Shown: positions 1-11,440, counted from the stretch's first letter. The stretch: 64,000 nt of DNA from Paragorgia papillata (GCA_035771165.1 JAWNZC010000122.1:2831501-2895500), one strand, 5' to 3'. Numbers and translations: made by a program. Notes: generated by a model from the letters alone, not told the origin.

Positions 1-165
1 ATAGCATGGTTTTGAGTGCAATTTGGAAAAAACATGCACGAGTGCTATGCCTACATAGACGTCATCATCATTACCATTTTGGAAATACAAACCTTAATAT
101 AACAACAAATAAAAGTTCAAATCAAAAAAATATTTTAGCATTCAACTATACACATTAAATACAAT
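1..165 (+). repeat. Dispersed repeat, one half of a palindromic element
   Basis: Positions 46-165 match 28740-28867 closely (shared stretch around GACGTCATC and TTTTGGAAATACAAACCT), and the same sequence occurs inverted at about 28330-28420. The matching second half lies at 1150-1330, so this element seems to have been split by later insertions at 166-1149. No coding potential seen. Confidence 0.7.
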
Positions 166-170
166 CCATA

Positions 171-430
171 TATAGAGGATACTACACAGTGGTGCGAAGA
201 TATGGATTTTATCTTCGAGTGGTGAAAACAATATTTTACGAATGAGCGTAGCGAATGAGTAAAATATCGTATTTATCACGAGAAGATAAAATTCATTTCT
301 TCAAGCCAGCGTGTAATTTTCTTTTTCTTATATAGATTCAATGCAAAAAGCGGTAAAATTCTTAATGACGTCATCGATATCTTCACTAGTGAGGATTTGG
401 AAAATACGACACTGCATATTCTCTAGTAAA
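171..430. repeat. Hairpin-forming repeat (MITE-like)
   Basis: GATTTTATCTTCGAGTGGTG at about 211 is mirrored by a CACGAGAAGATAAAATTCAT-type arm near 278-297, with AATATTTTAC/GTAAAATAT arms inside. The ends carry CACAGTGG-like and CCTCACTAGTG-like sequence. It behaves as a palindromic non-autonomous element inserted into the repeat at 1-165/1150-1330. No ORF of note. Confidence 0.5.
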
Positions 431-995
431 ACACTCGCATCTATATAATAAGCAGCATTATTATATGGCAGCAGCGCTGAGAGGTCCGAATACGGAAATC
501 CTGTAATTTGATTGGTTCATAAGCGATCGGATATTTCCCGTATCCGCCAGCTCAGAGCGGAATCTGCCGTTCGGGACCGCAGTATATGCAACAAGATGGA
601 TTATAATTTCAGAACTACTCATTGTTTAAATATATCGTGCAGGAATGTTGTTAGAAATTTTATAAGCTTCCGTTCGAGTTTCCACGTTTTGTGAAAGTTT
701 TTAAAATGTCCAAAATGTTCGTAACATTGTTCGTAATAATATAACCTTTACTTCTCACAGGTATTAGAATTTCAGATGATTTTTTATTCAACTACTTCAC
801 GTACGATCTTGAGCAATATGTCAAGCAAAAGCAATTGAAAAATACTATATGGGGTATAGAAAGTGCAGGATTCGAGCTCAACGGAAAGTACTTTAAAAAT
901 GGGAAAATATCTGCCATTTTCGTTTAGTTCGCAAGAAAGATGGGTCGAGTTTTCACAGAACGTTCACAACATTTATGGCCATATAATAAACTACT
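431..995. other. Intergenic sequence with no recognised feature
   Basis: Short chance ORFs only, none with a recognisable domain. No RNA gene or promoter that I can support. Confidence 0.5.
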
Positions 996-997
996 TA

Positions 998-1148
998 TTG
1001 ACCTCGCTTCTTCGGTCTGTACTAGTGAAATATCGGACCGCTGTTTTTTGCACAGACCTCAACTCGCTGCGCTCGTCTCGGTCCGTACTAAAAAAAACCA
1101 TCGGTCCGATATTTCACTAGTACAGACCTCACGCTCGGTCAATAAGTA
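998..1148. mobile_element. Palindromic MITE
   Basis: About 150 bp with long inverted arms. TTATTGACC plus TACTAGTGAAATATCGGACCG on the left is mirrored by CGGTCCGATATTTCACTAGTA plus GGTCAATAAG on the right. The loop is poor in structure. No transposase; class unknown. Confidence 0.7.
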
Positions 1149-1149
1149 G

Positions 1150-1330
1150 TTAATATCATATTTGGGTTTATAAGCACTTTAAAACAATGGCCGCGATCAG
1201 AGATCATATGGAAACAACGACACGATTGTTGATCGCTACAATCGCTGCGATTTCCGAGTTAATTTATGAGCGATTGTGGCGATCGTAGCGATTATATGGA
1301 AACCATGACTTTAGTTCATTCACAATAAGT
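1150..1330 (-). repeat. Dispersed repeat rich in GATCGC/GCGATC
   Basis: Reverse-complement match to 28130-28320 and 55810-55995. The shared part includes the CGATTGTTGATCGCTACAAT stretch and the 'GGTTTATAA.CACTTTAAAA' boundary. It is the companion half of the repeat at 1-165. Confidence 0.7.
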
Positions 1331-1394
1331 CTATAACATACGGAGTTCATTCGTGATAAGATAATATCCGTCGTTATTTAGCACAAAAATAGTA

Positions 1395-1520
1395 AACCAT
1401 GCAGATCTAGTTTTAGAAGGGTCCCCGAAGGGAGTTCTAGATCCCATTTCCCAATGTGCAGCAAATACCACTCCCACTGACATTGACAACCATAGAGATC
1501 ATAAATAAAACTAGAGAAGA

Positions 1521-1558
<38 letters not shown>

Positions 1559-1584
1559 GGGGGGGGGGGTGGGGGGGGGGGGGT

Positions 1585-1619
<35 letters not shown>

Positions 1620-1900
1620 GGGGGGGGGGGGACTCCAGTCAAACGCGGTACCAATTGAAGACTGTGATCTTGGATCAGTTGGGGGGTAAAATTTAAAACC
1701 CGGATGTAAAACTATTCGGTCCCAGACCTTTCCTATACTATGAGAGCTCTCGGATAGTATGAAAAGTATTAAGACCGAGTAGTTTTAATCCGGGTTTGCA
1801 ATTTTGCCCCCCAACTGATCCAAGATGGCAGCCTTCAAGTGGTTACCCGATTTTGGTCCCAATGTCCCCTGTTTTATTTATGATCTCTAAGTTGACAATC
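1395..1900. mobile_element. Palindromic element containing a poly-G tract
   Basis: The left arm (AGAGATCATAAATAAAAC at about 1494, then GACATTGGGG) is mirrored by CCCAATGTCCCCTG and GTTTTATTTATGATCTCT at about 1859-1889. Inner arms CTTGGATCAGTTGGGGGG and CCCCCCAACTGATCCAAG lie at about 1669-1687 and 1806-1825. The family recurs in inverted orientation at 24800-25090 and 52970-53250. Its outer edge also appears at 10655-10674. Confidence 0.65.
1526..1631 (+). repeat. Poly-G tract (about 105 nt)
   Basis: Almost pure G over about 105 nt, broken by single A or T bases. It could form G-quadruplexes on this strand. The poly-Gly reading frame across it is an artefact of composition. Length in the assembly may be unreliable. 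Confidence 0.85.
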
Positions 1901-2400
1901 TTCTGAATCACAAACACTACAGGTTAAATGTTTCCCACTGGTACTTTAATCCCATTCCCCGTGCTAACAATTCCAATTCAAAATCCCAGTTCCCATGAGC
2001 GTTAAAAATGGGAAAATCCCGGTTACCAAGACCCTCTTTTAGCGAAGCGGTATATTAGGTCATTTTTAACTGACCTATATAAAAACCATCAAGCATGAAC
2101 GAACTAAATTTCTGAAGCTCAGAGTTTTCGTCTTGTCAAGACGTTCTCTGATCAAAAAAATTTATTGTAACGAACTTTCGGCTGTCAGTCTACAGCCTAC
2201 GACGGGTTAAAGAAAAAAGGAAATTAAATCTCTCTCTATATATATACAAGCGGAAAACTAAAAGCATAAGTGTCAAAAACAAAGAAGCGGAACACTGATT
2301 AAAGTGACATGCAATAAAAGTGACTAAAACCAATTATAAAAGTCAGAATAAACGCCTATGGGGATAAGTAAAATATATAAGAGTTCAATTTATATATTAT
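1901..2400. other. Intergenic, flank of the gypsy LTR
   Basis: AT-rich sequence with a short (TA)n run near 2235. No gene, RNA or repeat family that I recognise. Confidence 0.4.
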
Positions 2401-2561
2401 TGTTGCAACAAGGTTTCTTTATTGTATTCACATATATAATAAGTCTACTAAATCAAACGAGTTGTCTTTAAATCTCAACGTATATATATTCCATGTGTTC
2501 TTGGAACCCGTCTTCCGGGGACGCTTGTCCCGGAAGCCGGTACACTATATATATCGTTACA
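2401..2561 (-). repeat. 3' LTR of the gypsy element
   Basis: On the minus strand it starts TGTAACGATA just after a purine run (AAGGAAGGGA, the likely polypurine tract) and ends near TTGTTGCAACA, so on the plus strand it reads TG...CA over 161 bp. It contains AATAAA (minus strand, about 2420). No partner LTR in the window, so the exact inner edge is inferred from the polypurine tract and the outer edge from the TG/CA rule. Confidence 0.65.
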
Positions 2562-2667
2562 TCCCTTCCTTATTATTAACTTTGGCATTCCATGGTGATG
2601 TTCAATATCATCAACTGTAACTAAAAATAATAAAAAGTATTTACACAAATTGTGTTTACTGTTGTCT

Positions 2668-3246
2668 TTAGTAGTAATAGTTTGGAGCTTTCAGCAACCG
2701 TCCTCTACTAGAGTATCTTTCGGTTGGGCCATTACTGGCACTAGGTGACTGTACATCGGATCCACGTTGTTCCATGTCGGTACTAGGAGTTGTGTCTGGC
2801 TGCTGTGCTAGTGATCGTTCGCAGCTAACCTGCTCATTGTTTGTTGGATTTAAAACTTCCAAGTTGTTTGGGCTTTGCGTTGAGTCATTCGCTTCGTTGG
2901 TCGCTTCTCTTTGGTGTCTTCTATTTCGCCTGTATGTCCTACCTTGGCGTATCACTTCGTAGGATCGTGGTCCGACTTTCTTCTTGCATTCTCCTTTCCT
3001 CCATATCTTTTGTGAGCTGCCCAGTTCCGGTCTTATTCTTACAGTATCTCCTTACTTGATTTAGCTCTGATAACGACTTGGCACTTCTGTTGTAGTAGCG
3101 TGCTTGTTTCATTCTTTGGCTGGTCAGACGTTTCTTTTCTTCTGTTGGATGTTTTGGTTTGAGTAGTTTTGCCGTCATGGGGAGTAGTGCTCTTGTTCTC
3201 CTTCCCATAAGTCTCTGAGCCGGTGATAAATCGAGACTTTCGGTCG
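2668..3246 (-). pseudogene. Ty3/gypsy integrase C-terminal region (broken)
   Basis: The minus-strand translation gives the tail of a gypsy integrase: a 'SPAQ-LMGRRTR'-type segment that in this family follows the catalytic core, a basic Lys/Arg-rich stretch, then a small C-terminal domain with WRKG, VGPRSYEV and TYRRNRRH motifs, then a Ser/Pro/Asn-rich tail ending in a stop at 2668. A one-base frameshift near 3057 separates the two frames (about 3208-3058 and 3057-2668). The upstream join to the integrase core is interrupted by the insertion at 3255-5534. Confidence 0.85.
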
Positions 3247-3289
3247 GCGTATTCTCACTGACCTATATATATATATATATATATATATA

Positions 3290-3321
<32 letters not shown>

Positions 3322-3388
3322 ACTGGACTGCGGGTGCTGGCCAAAAATGTGTCCCCATTTTCAATTTCAAAATGGCGGCATTTATGCA

Positions 3389-4069
3389 CCTATCAATGTT
3401 AAGCCCGAGGGGGGGGAGGCCGGGCAGATGTGGGGGATTTGAACTTCATTGTCTTCCCCACACTCAGGAATTTGATTAAAATTCTAGACTCCGGAGTGGG
3501 GACGTTTGAATTTTTGGCGAGAAGAACTGAGAAGTAATATCGGGCAGTTAATCTGGCACCGGGGCTTACCGGGCCTTTAATACCGGGCCTAGCGCTGGTG
3601 GCCAAAAGGAGCGCAGGATCTGGAAATGAGATTGCGGGGTGGCCATCTTGGATTTTAAAAAACAAACCACGAGGAGACCATTTCTGAAGGTAAGCTGTCG
3701 TTTTCGTTGAACGAAACAAAGATTGATGATTTGTATTTGTCAAAAACGTGTTTATAACCATAAGCTATTTCTAAATTCACCGTATTTGAATTGATGCCTT
3801 TGTTTGGGCTAAATAGTTGCATTTGTTTTGCTTTTTGATAGAGAGTATAGTGTTGGAATATAATTGCTTTTTGTAAAAATCCACAACTTTGAAACCACTG
3901 TTATTTAATATCAGTGGTTAAAATTCCACCCGAGGCGGGGGAATTTGATCCAGTTTGACCTATATTTTGAGCTCCAGGGTGGGGATTTTGCCCAAAAATT
4001 ATTCAGAAAAATCAAATCCCCCACATCTGCCCGGCCTCCCCCCCCCCTCGGGCTTAACATTGATAGCGA
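3389..4069. mobile_element. Palindromic element with G-rich ends
   Basis: CTATCAATGTTAAGCCCGAG plus a G run and GGCCGGGCAGATGTGGGGGA at the left is repeated in reverse complement at about 4015-4069. The arms extend inwards imperfectly (CCCACACTC / GAGCTCCAGGGTGGGG region). A MITE-like fold; no ORF. Confidence 0.65.
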
Positions 4070-4145
4070 CAACTGACATGTACTTATCGCAGAAAAAAAT
4101 AATATTTATGTAAATACAAAGCGATTTTCTTACTTTATTAATAAC

Positions 4146-4623
4146 TCGTTCCTGTCCGAGGATTTCCCCAAGAGGTGAATAAAATCGTCTGGCGTTAGCC
4201 AGAATAAAATACTAAAGACCAATGCGGACAGGAAAGAGTTAGAGAACGGACAGGAAAGATTTTACAAATCGTTCCTGTCCGAGGGCTTCCCAAGAGGTGA
4301 ATAAAATCGTCCGACGTCAGCCAGAATAAAGTACTAAAGACCAATTCGGACAGGAAACCGGGCTGACTTGTGTCACCGGAAATTCTTTCCTCGGGCACAA
4401 CAACGTTAGGATTAGTTTACATCTAAACTAAACCAATTCTTCTTTGTATACAGTTTAGTTTATGCGAGTTTCAAAACCACAGTAAGATCCTAGCCCGGTT
4501 CATGTAAACAGGCCATAGTTGATAAATCGTTCCTGTCCGGGGACTTCCCCAGAGGTGAATAAAATCGTCTGGCGTTAGCCGGCAGAATAAAATACTAAAG
4601 ACCAATTCGGACAGGAAAGAGTT
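4146..4623 (+). repeat. Three copies of a ~95-bp element starting CGTTCCTGTCCG
   Basis: Copies at about 4146-4242, 4268-4358 and 4527-4623 share CGTTCCTGTCCGAGG, AGAGGTGAATAAAATCGTC and GGACAGGAAA. Each copy has short inverted ends (TTCCTGTCCG / CGGACAGGAA), so each is itself a mini hairpin element. The third is separated from the second by about 170 bp. Confidence 0.75.
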
Positions 4624-5542
4624 ATTGCATGCACGGTTGGTCTTTAATTGTTAATTTCTTGTGGAACGACTCAAGTGGCCTGCTGGTTAGTTGTCTGACC
4701 AAATTGGAATATTACTAGAACATGATCTCCAGTTTGTGTAAACAAAATATTTCGGTGCAATCGGTGGTTTTTCCATGTATATTATTTACGTTTGTTGCTG
4801 AGCGGCGAGGGACGTTTTTATGATAAGAGTCTTATTGTAGTTCTGAACTACAATACTGATAGTAATATTCCTAGACAATTACTGTCGTAGTTTTCTAGCA
4901 GTCTGAATTATAAAGACGTGCCGGCCGGCGTACGGCACGAATGACTTGGCAATAAAATAAACAAGACTGTCAATACACATATATGGTCATGGGAATCTAC
5001 AAACATTTCGTTTTATGAAGTCGCCAGCTCTATAAAGAATTGCTGAAGATCGCGAGAAAATCGTAAAGAAGCGAGGCGTACCGAGTTCAGAGTGTCTTTA
5101 TTAACCTTAACCTTTTCCAAGTGTCAATAGCAGACCGGAGAAACTCATCAGTTGTCATGCAGGTGTTTTAAAATCCGGTAAACGGCAAGTTCGTCCGTCT
5201 ATTTTACCGTCGTTAAAACAAGAAACCGGACGACAAACTATATCAGACTGGGACAATGGAAGACCGTCAAAACCCGTCAGTCAGAAACCTTTCATCTTCT
5301 ATAAATATGAAGACTTCATCGAGTTATAAATAACATAATTCGACTGAATGCCGAGCAAAATACAGGCAGTTTTAAAAACACGTGTCATCAGTCTGGTCCT
5401 TAAGTATCGGTCAGCGACCTGCACCAAAAGCAAAAGGACCCATAAATGGCGCCATTTTGAAAACGATTTTGGGGACACTTTTCCTAACTCAAAGGTAATA
5501 GGAGCACGCATTCCAGTTATATATATAGGTCAATGCGTATTC

Positions 5543-6106
5543 CTCCAATCAAGTATAGGGCTAAATATGCATCTCGATTATTCGCTTGAGCTTTCTTTAG
5601 GATTCTCTTGGCTGTTTTCACTGAATTTTCCACCTTTCCGTTTGATTGTGCATAATGTGGAGAAGACGTGGTGTGTTTGAATTCCCATTCCATGGCGAAC
5701 TTCTGAAAGGCTGTAGATGAAAATTGGGGTCCGTTGTCGCTTCTGACCTCTTTAGGAATTCCATATCTTGCAAACTGCGACTTCATACCTGAAGATGTCG
5801 TTTGCGACAGAACATTGAATTCGAAGAAATTTGAGTAGTCATCGACCATTATGATGTAGTCTTTTTTTCCAAGTGCGAACATGCAAGTCGACAGCAACTC
5901 TTGACCAGGGTCTGTCTGGAACATTTTGTGGTGTCAGCATGCAGGTTTCACAAGCAGACACATGTTCTTTGATGGCAACATTCATACCTGGCCAGAGAAG
6001 AACTTCTCTTGCACGTCGAAGACAACCTTCTGCTCCCACGTGACTGGCATGTATCTTTGTTAGCATCTGACTTCTCATTGATGTGGGTACAACTATACTC
6101 TCAGGG
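5543..6106 (-). pseudogene. Ty3/gypsy integrase zinc finger and catalytic core (broken)
   Basis: Minus-strand frames encode an HHCC zinc finger (HASH ... CETC) followed by a retroviral-type integrase core in which acidic residues of the DDE triad can be placed: VDDYS, RSDNGPQF and GKVEN. A frameshift near 5885 splits the zinc-finger frame (6106-5885) from the core frame (about 5885-5543). The N-terminal side is cut by the insertion at 6112-8224 and the C-terminal side by the insertion at 3255-5534. Confidence 0.9.
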
Positions 6107-6111
6107 GCGGA

Positions 6112-8224
6112 TCTAGGAATTTTGCCCACTTAGTCAAACTATCTAGGGGGGTCCGGGGGCATGCCCCCCCCGGAAATTTTTTGAAAATTGGGTCTCTGAA
6201 ATGGCATTTCCCGCGTTCTGACAACACTTTTAATCAAAATTTCTGAAGTTTAAAAACATACTTTTTAGCAGATTTTATACTGAATTCTTATATTGAATTC
6301 TTGTAATAGTTTGTAAGTGCGTAATTATTTTTTTCTAAAAAGAAGGCAATTCAACAAACAGTAGAGATATGTGATTATATTTAATTACTAACTTAAAAAA
6401 TATATGGTTGTTTTGCTCTATGTCAGAGCTCATCAGCATGCCTTGGAGACACCAAAAACATATTCTTGCAGTCAGTGAATTCAATATGGACAGCCTGATC
6501 AACATACAAGTAAAGGTCTAGCTGAATTTAATGTTCTGCATAACCCAGAGCAAGGGCAAATGGGTCTACATCATCCCAGTCATCCTAATTAAGTCGCAAC
6601 TAATTCAAGCCACTACCCACCATTACCAATCTATGTTACTATGAGCTGTCTGGTTTTCAGGTGCCAGATACTCACCTTTTACACATCTACCCAAGCAGAC
6701 AATGTCTTGTTAAGGAATGCTTTTTATTCATGACCATAATGTGACATGGACATAAAGGAGCTCAACTCTCAACATTATCCCAGTCATCCTAACCCTTGAG
6801 CCCCCAACTAATCTAAGTCATTACCTGTTTATATGATTTCAATTTTGTAGACTATGAAAGTATATAAACATTGAATACTAGAATTAAGCAGATATTGTAT
6901 TTAAACCAGATAATAAAATGTAAATAATAATTGTAATACAGCACATGTAGTTATTGGTTCATGTGGATATCAGCACTTAGTACTGTAGCTACTGTACACA
7001 TGTAAATTTATATTAAAAGAAGAAACCAATCATCATTTACTAATCAAGTTTATTATGACACCACATACAGTAATCATACAGGTCACATACAGTACATGAC
7101 ATGTTGTGTATATATATTATATACTGTAATAATTAATATTAAAGGAACAGAAATTAGCAATGTATGAGAAGAGTGCTTTAACTGCCAGGTTGGCTGGCTA
7201 CAGTCTCACAAAGATAACATTAATCATATTACTGATATTAATAAACCATGAAATCTCCAAGCAAGATCAAATTTCCAGCATACAGTCCATACACTATTCC
7301 ATCCGATACACGTTTCATTGCAAAGCATCAATTCAACATGTTATAGATCAAATATAAGCAAACGCGAAGTCTAGCCCAAGAGTAAATCTATAAATTATCA
7401 TAAAGACTATAATGATATTCAAATCATACAGTACAGTAGGGTTTCTTACCTCAGACGACCTCAGAGCGCATCACTGATTCACTGTATAAACTTCTCGCAA
7501 TTGATATTTCGATATATATCTTTTTCAATCCTCTATACAAGGTCATCTTCAGTGCATAAAGCACTTGATGAAAGTTTCACGAATATTTCATGATAAAGGT
7601 CTTGTAGATATCCTTGCTATTGAGTGTTGGGAATATAAAAAGACGCAGAATATGCGCATGGCCTCGTAGAACCACAGAAGCGATCGCTAACCATACTGAT
7701 TACTCAGAAAGGCTCTTATCCTGCAAAATGACGTTTCAGCCTCTACACCAATCGTAAGTCGTAATTAGAAAAAAATTAACCAATCAGGAACGTTAAAAGA
7801 TCTTAAAAAACCAACCAACTTCGTCAAAAAGTGACTAACTGCTTTCCTTCGTCAAATTCATCAAGCCGAGAGCCTGCATCGCATTTGTGGCCTGGAAATG
7901 ACTGTGAACCCGATCCTTGATTCTCGCATTATGTCCCGTGCATCCCACTGCTTCCCCTCGACATCAGTCGTAGCACAGAATTAGGTCTCGCGCATAAAGA
8001 AAACGGAAAAACGCCAACGGGGAAATTTTTCTGGCCTGAACTGAAGCCTCTGTAGATAGGCATTTTAAGAATAGAACATACTCCTTCCTACTAGATAATT
8101 ATTTCTCATTTGCAGGATTTTATTTGTAAATTTTTGACAACGTGCAACAAACGAAAATTATATATTCACGTCAAATTTTCACTTCGTCGCGCGACTTAGT
8201 TGACGTAGTCTAAATCCGCCCCTG
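6112..8224. mobile_element. 2.1-kb hAT-like non-autonomous element inserted in gypsy pol
   Basis: Ends CAGGGGCGGATCTAGG and CTAAATCCGCCCCTG form inverted terminal repeats of the CAGGGGCGG type common in hAT elements. Both sides are flanked by ACTCT (6107-6111, 8225-8229). Gypsy pol sequence continues on both sides, proving insertion. A G/C-rich palindromic patch (GGGGGCATGCCCCCCC) lies at about 6156. No transposase ORF is visible; the longest frame (65 codons near 7160) has no recognisable domain. hAT elements usually make 8-bp duplications, so a 5-bp repeat is a caution. Confidence 0.7.
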
Positions 8225-8229
8225 ACTCT

Positions 8230-9781
8230 TTCACCTTTGAAGATGATTCCATCGTCTACGGACAATTCATGGCGAAAATTGTAGTAAGCTCTTATTTCAG
8301 GTGAAACTTTTATTTTCCGTCGGGCCATCCCACTTCAATGACCTTTCTTAGGTTCTGTAACGTTGTATCACGACACTTTGGGTCTTCTCCTGGAGTTCTT
8401 CCAGTCTTTGAGGGCTGATTGATAGATGTCGTATAAACTCTTCTTCCTGTTCCCCTTCAACTGCGTCTGCATGGTGGCGACTTCAGGGTGTCTGCGATGT
8501 ACATTGTGGGTCCAGGTTTGTATATCACTGTCAGATTATATTCAGTCTGGAGTTGCATCATCATTCGCTGAAGACGTTTCGGAGCTGCTAAGAGTGGTTT
8601 CTTCAGGATCATCTCGAAAGGCTTGTGATCCAACTCAACCGTGATGTTACGACCAAAGACGTACTGGTCAAACTTGTTGCACGCATGTACAATAGCCAGT
8701 AGCTCTTTTTCTATTTGTGCATAGTTCCTTTCCTTTGTCGTAAGAGCTCTCGATGTGAATGCCACAGGTTGGCCTTCTTGTAGCAGTGCGGCCCCGATTC
8801 CCGACTGTGATGCATCGCGCTGAAGCGTCACTTCTTTAGTAACGTCGTAGTAGCTTAAGACTGGGTGTCTTGTAATCTCACGCTGTACTTCTTCAAAGGC
8901 GTTTTGATGATGTTCCTCCCAATGCCACTCGACATCCTTTTCTTCTAGGCGACGGAGAGTTTCGGTGATTGTTGAAAGATGTGGTAGAAACTTTGAAAGG
9001 TAGTTCACCATTCCAAGGAATCTCTTGACTGCTGACACATCTTGAGGTTTTGGCATCTTTTGGATAGCCTCAACTTTTTGCGGGTCAGGTTTAAGTCCAT
9101 GAGGCGTGAGCAAATGGCCAATGTAACAGACTTCAGTTAGCCTTAGCTTAACTTTTTCTTTGTTTAACTTTAGGTTCTTCTCCCGGGCTCTTTGAAGGGC
9201 ATTTCTAAGATTTTGGTCACGATCTTTAGTAGCTGATTCCAGGTCTTCCCCTTCTCCAAAAATTAGGAGGTCATCTGCTATGATTGCTGTTCCTTTCAAG
9301 TTTTCAAACGTCTGGTTCATCCTTTTCTGGAATTCTTCGGGTGCTGAACGATACCAAACGGCATTCGCAACCAACGAAAGCGACCATAGGGGGTGTTAAA
9401 GGTTGTGAGTTTGCTGGATTCCTCATCTAGAGCTACTTGCCAAAATCCACTTTTTGCATCAAGGACAGAGAACACTTTGGCATTGCTGAGATTGGTAGTA
9501 ACCTCTTCAATAGTTGGCATGGGATAATGTGGCCTCTTTATCGCTTTATTTAGGTCTTTAGGATCAATGCAGATTCTCAATTTGTTTGGTTTGACCACTG
9601 TGACCATACTCGATACCCAGTCTGTAGGCTCACTAACTGGGGTCAGGATCTTTTCTTCAACCATACGCTCGAGCTCTTTTTTCAAAGGTTCCTTCAAAGT
9701 GACTGGGACTCGCCGTGGTGGGTGTATTACAGGCTTTACGCGTGGACAAACGTGATTTACGAACGAATTTCTGTGATCTGA
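8230..9781 (-). pseudogene. Ty3/gypsy reverse transcriptase and RNase H (broken)
   Basis: From 9781 downwards the frame starts in the linker before RT, then shows RT landmarks: CIDPKDLN, the FSVLDAKSGFWQ block, LRMPFGI, the catalytic IADDLL box (YADD-like with Ile for Tyr) and the GHLLTPHGLKPDP block. RNase H follows (RDASQSGIGAAL, E-KELLAIVHAC, LDHKPFE, ADTL). A frameshift near 9345-9374 separates fingers/palm from the rest, and another near 8498 ends the RNase H frame. A degraded linker to the integrase follows until the insertion boundary at 8229. Not functional. Confidence 0.93.
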
Positions 9782-9785
9782 ATAT

Positions 9786-9849
<64 letters not shown>

Positions 9850-9880
9850 TTATTTATTTATATATATATAGATATATATG
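9782..9880 (+). repeat. (TTTA)n microsatellite with (TA)n end
   Basis: About 17 perfect TATT/TTTA units, then a short TA run. It marks the point where gypsy homology stops, so it may have been the site of truncation. Confidence 0.95.
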
Positions 9881-10674
9881 TGGACGGACCATACGCGGTT
9901 AAGATTGTGGGGCACTGGGGACAATATAGTTCTTGACAAAAAGATTTGAGAAAGGAGTTTTTGGGAAACGTATATCACTTTGAAAGAACAGAAACAAATC
10001 AACGTCTACGTATAAAGCAGAACAACATCCTTAGTAGAAGAAAACCCGTCACACCGAAACTCGAAAGAGGAAAAAACCAACGAAGAAAATGACTGAAAAG
10101 GTTAAGCTTACGGTAAAACTATAGAGCGGCCGCTTTCAGTATTAAATCACGAACATTTAGTAGCAATGCTGTTCGAGTTTCCCTGTCACTGTTACAGTAA
10201 TTTTGTTTTCGATTTCGTGTGTCCTTAAAGTATTTTAAACGTAACGTATCCGTTATGTTTTCGCTTGCCCGTGCCCCGTTGTTGGCTGCCGTCTTATCTC
10301 CTTTTAAATATTTCCCTTTGGTAAAACCACTTGTAAAATATTTCGTCTGTTAAACATATAAATGCTGCCGAGTGCTGCATGTTGAAATATTACAGATATA
10401 AAAGACTGCATAAAAACAATTTTTTTCAGGTGAAAACAGTTTTAACACTTCAGATTTTGAGACGAAATTTGTTTTAGCTATTCTAAATGAATTTGAAATG
10501 CCATAAAATGAATATTGCCGTGGCAGCCAGGCAGATGTCCAATGTGCACCGCAGGGATTTTGACTGATTGTTACCACGGCGAATGAGATTTGAAGAAAAA
10601 AATTGAATGAGGAGAATTGAACATGTGTTTGTGATACAGAAGATTGTGGTTAACATAGAGATCATAAATAAAAC
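9881..10674. other. Intergenic, no gene recognised
   Basis: Mixed sequence with a NotI-type GCGGCCGC at about 10126 but no supported gene. The last 20 bp (AGAGATCATAAATAAAAC) match the edge of the repeat at 1494 and abut the segmental duplication that starts at 10675. Confidence 0.4.
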
Positions 10675-11019
10675 AGGACGCCTGGTCAGGCGTTCACTCG
10701 GGCTACTGCAAAATCACAGTGCTATATATATAGTAGGTGAAGCCGTGAAGGTGTTTTGGGTAAAAGGTACTGAAGTGTTATCGAAGCTGCAATCATATAC
10801 ATGCGCAGGTTGTCACATACAGTGCTACAGACAAAAGTCAAAACACAATCCAATTCTCGGGGATCCGATAGAAAACACAATTTGCAATAACAAAACACGA
10901 TTGCCTGTATTTATTAACGTACTTCCACACATGTACACAGCGTTCATATGTCGAGTCTCTTATAGTTCGAGTATTAAATATCAACACTACAACTATTTAC
11001 GGCGTGTGCGATTGTAAGT

Positions 11020-11142
11020 GTATATAATCCCCGAGCCCGGGCGGAGGGCCGAAGGCCCGGAGCCCGGTGAGGGTGCTAATCTCGAGGTGCGTGGAGTCCA
11101 CTTTACACGCGAGATGAAAAGCTGAAAGTAATTCTGAAACTT

Positions 11143-11187
<45 letters not shown>

Positions 11188-11440
11188 ATAAAATCAACAA
11201 CTTGCGCAGTTCGAATAGCAGAGTACTGGTAACTAACCTGTTAAATTATTCAAATTATTTAAATTTACGTCAGCAAATTATAATTTAGAAGTTCGGTTGG
11301 ATTACGAAATAGTTTTTCAACGATCAGGACGAAAGAAATATTTGCCAGAAAAATGGTTTCAGCTAAAATGTACATTAATATTACTATGGAAAAAGACCAA
11401 AGAAAGAAAGCTAAGAAGAGATGTGGCAGCGAGAAAAAGA
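11020..11440 (+). repeat. Dispersed repeat with CCCGGGC-rich head and (TA)n
   Basis: CCGAGCCCGGGCGGAGGGCC and CTTTACACGCGAGATGAAAA are followed by (TA)n, then a segment ending near TATGGAAAAAGACCAAAGAA. The same series is found in reverse complement between about 44190 and 45795, where it is interrupted by other insertions, and directly at 49145-49560. Confidence 0.75.

Larger units (their letters stand above)
3255..5534. mobile_element. 2.28-kb insertion in gypsy integrase with 8-bp target duplication
   Basis: The gypsy integrase frame is cut between two copies of GCGTATTC (3247-3254 and 5535-5542), and the gypsy sequence resumes on the other side. The insert begins TCACTGACCTATATAT and ends ATATATAGGTCAAT, an imperfect inverted terminal repeat. 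An 8-bp duplication fits hAT-type or similar DNA transposons, but no transposase ORF is visible, so it is non-autonomous or not a simple unit. It contains further nested repeats (3389-4069, 4146-4623). Confidence 0.7.
2401..9781 (-). mobile_element. Ty3/gypsy LTR retrotransposon remnant, 5'-truncated and dissected
   Basis: Reading on the minus strand from 9781 to 2401, the order is reverse transcriptase, RNase H, integrase zinc finger, integrase core, integrase C-terminus, polypurine tract, LTR. This is the pol order of Ty3/gypsy elements. Two foreign segments (6112-8224 and 3255-5534) interrupt pol, each flanked by a short direct repeat of target sequence. Several frameshifts break the remaining frames. 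The 5' part (gag, protease, 5' LTR) is absent: homology stops at the TTTA microsatellite at 9782. The copy is dead. Clade not assigned. Confidence 0.9.

Noticed and set aside
1456..1689. Glycine-rich ORF
   Set aside because: It is simply the poly-G tract read in one frame.
10607..11017. 136-codon ORF (and its duplicate 48763-49137)
   Set aside because: It crosses the edge of the segmental duplication, so its first part differs between copies; no domain recognised.
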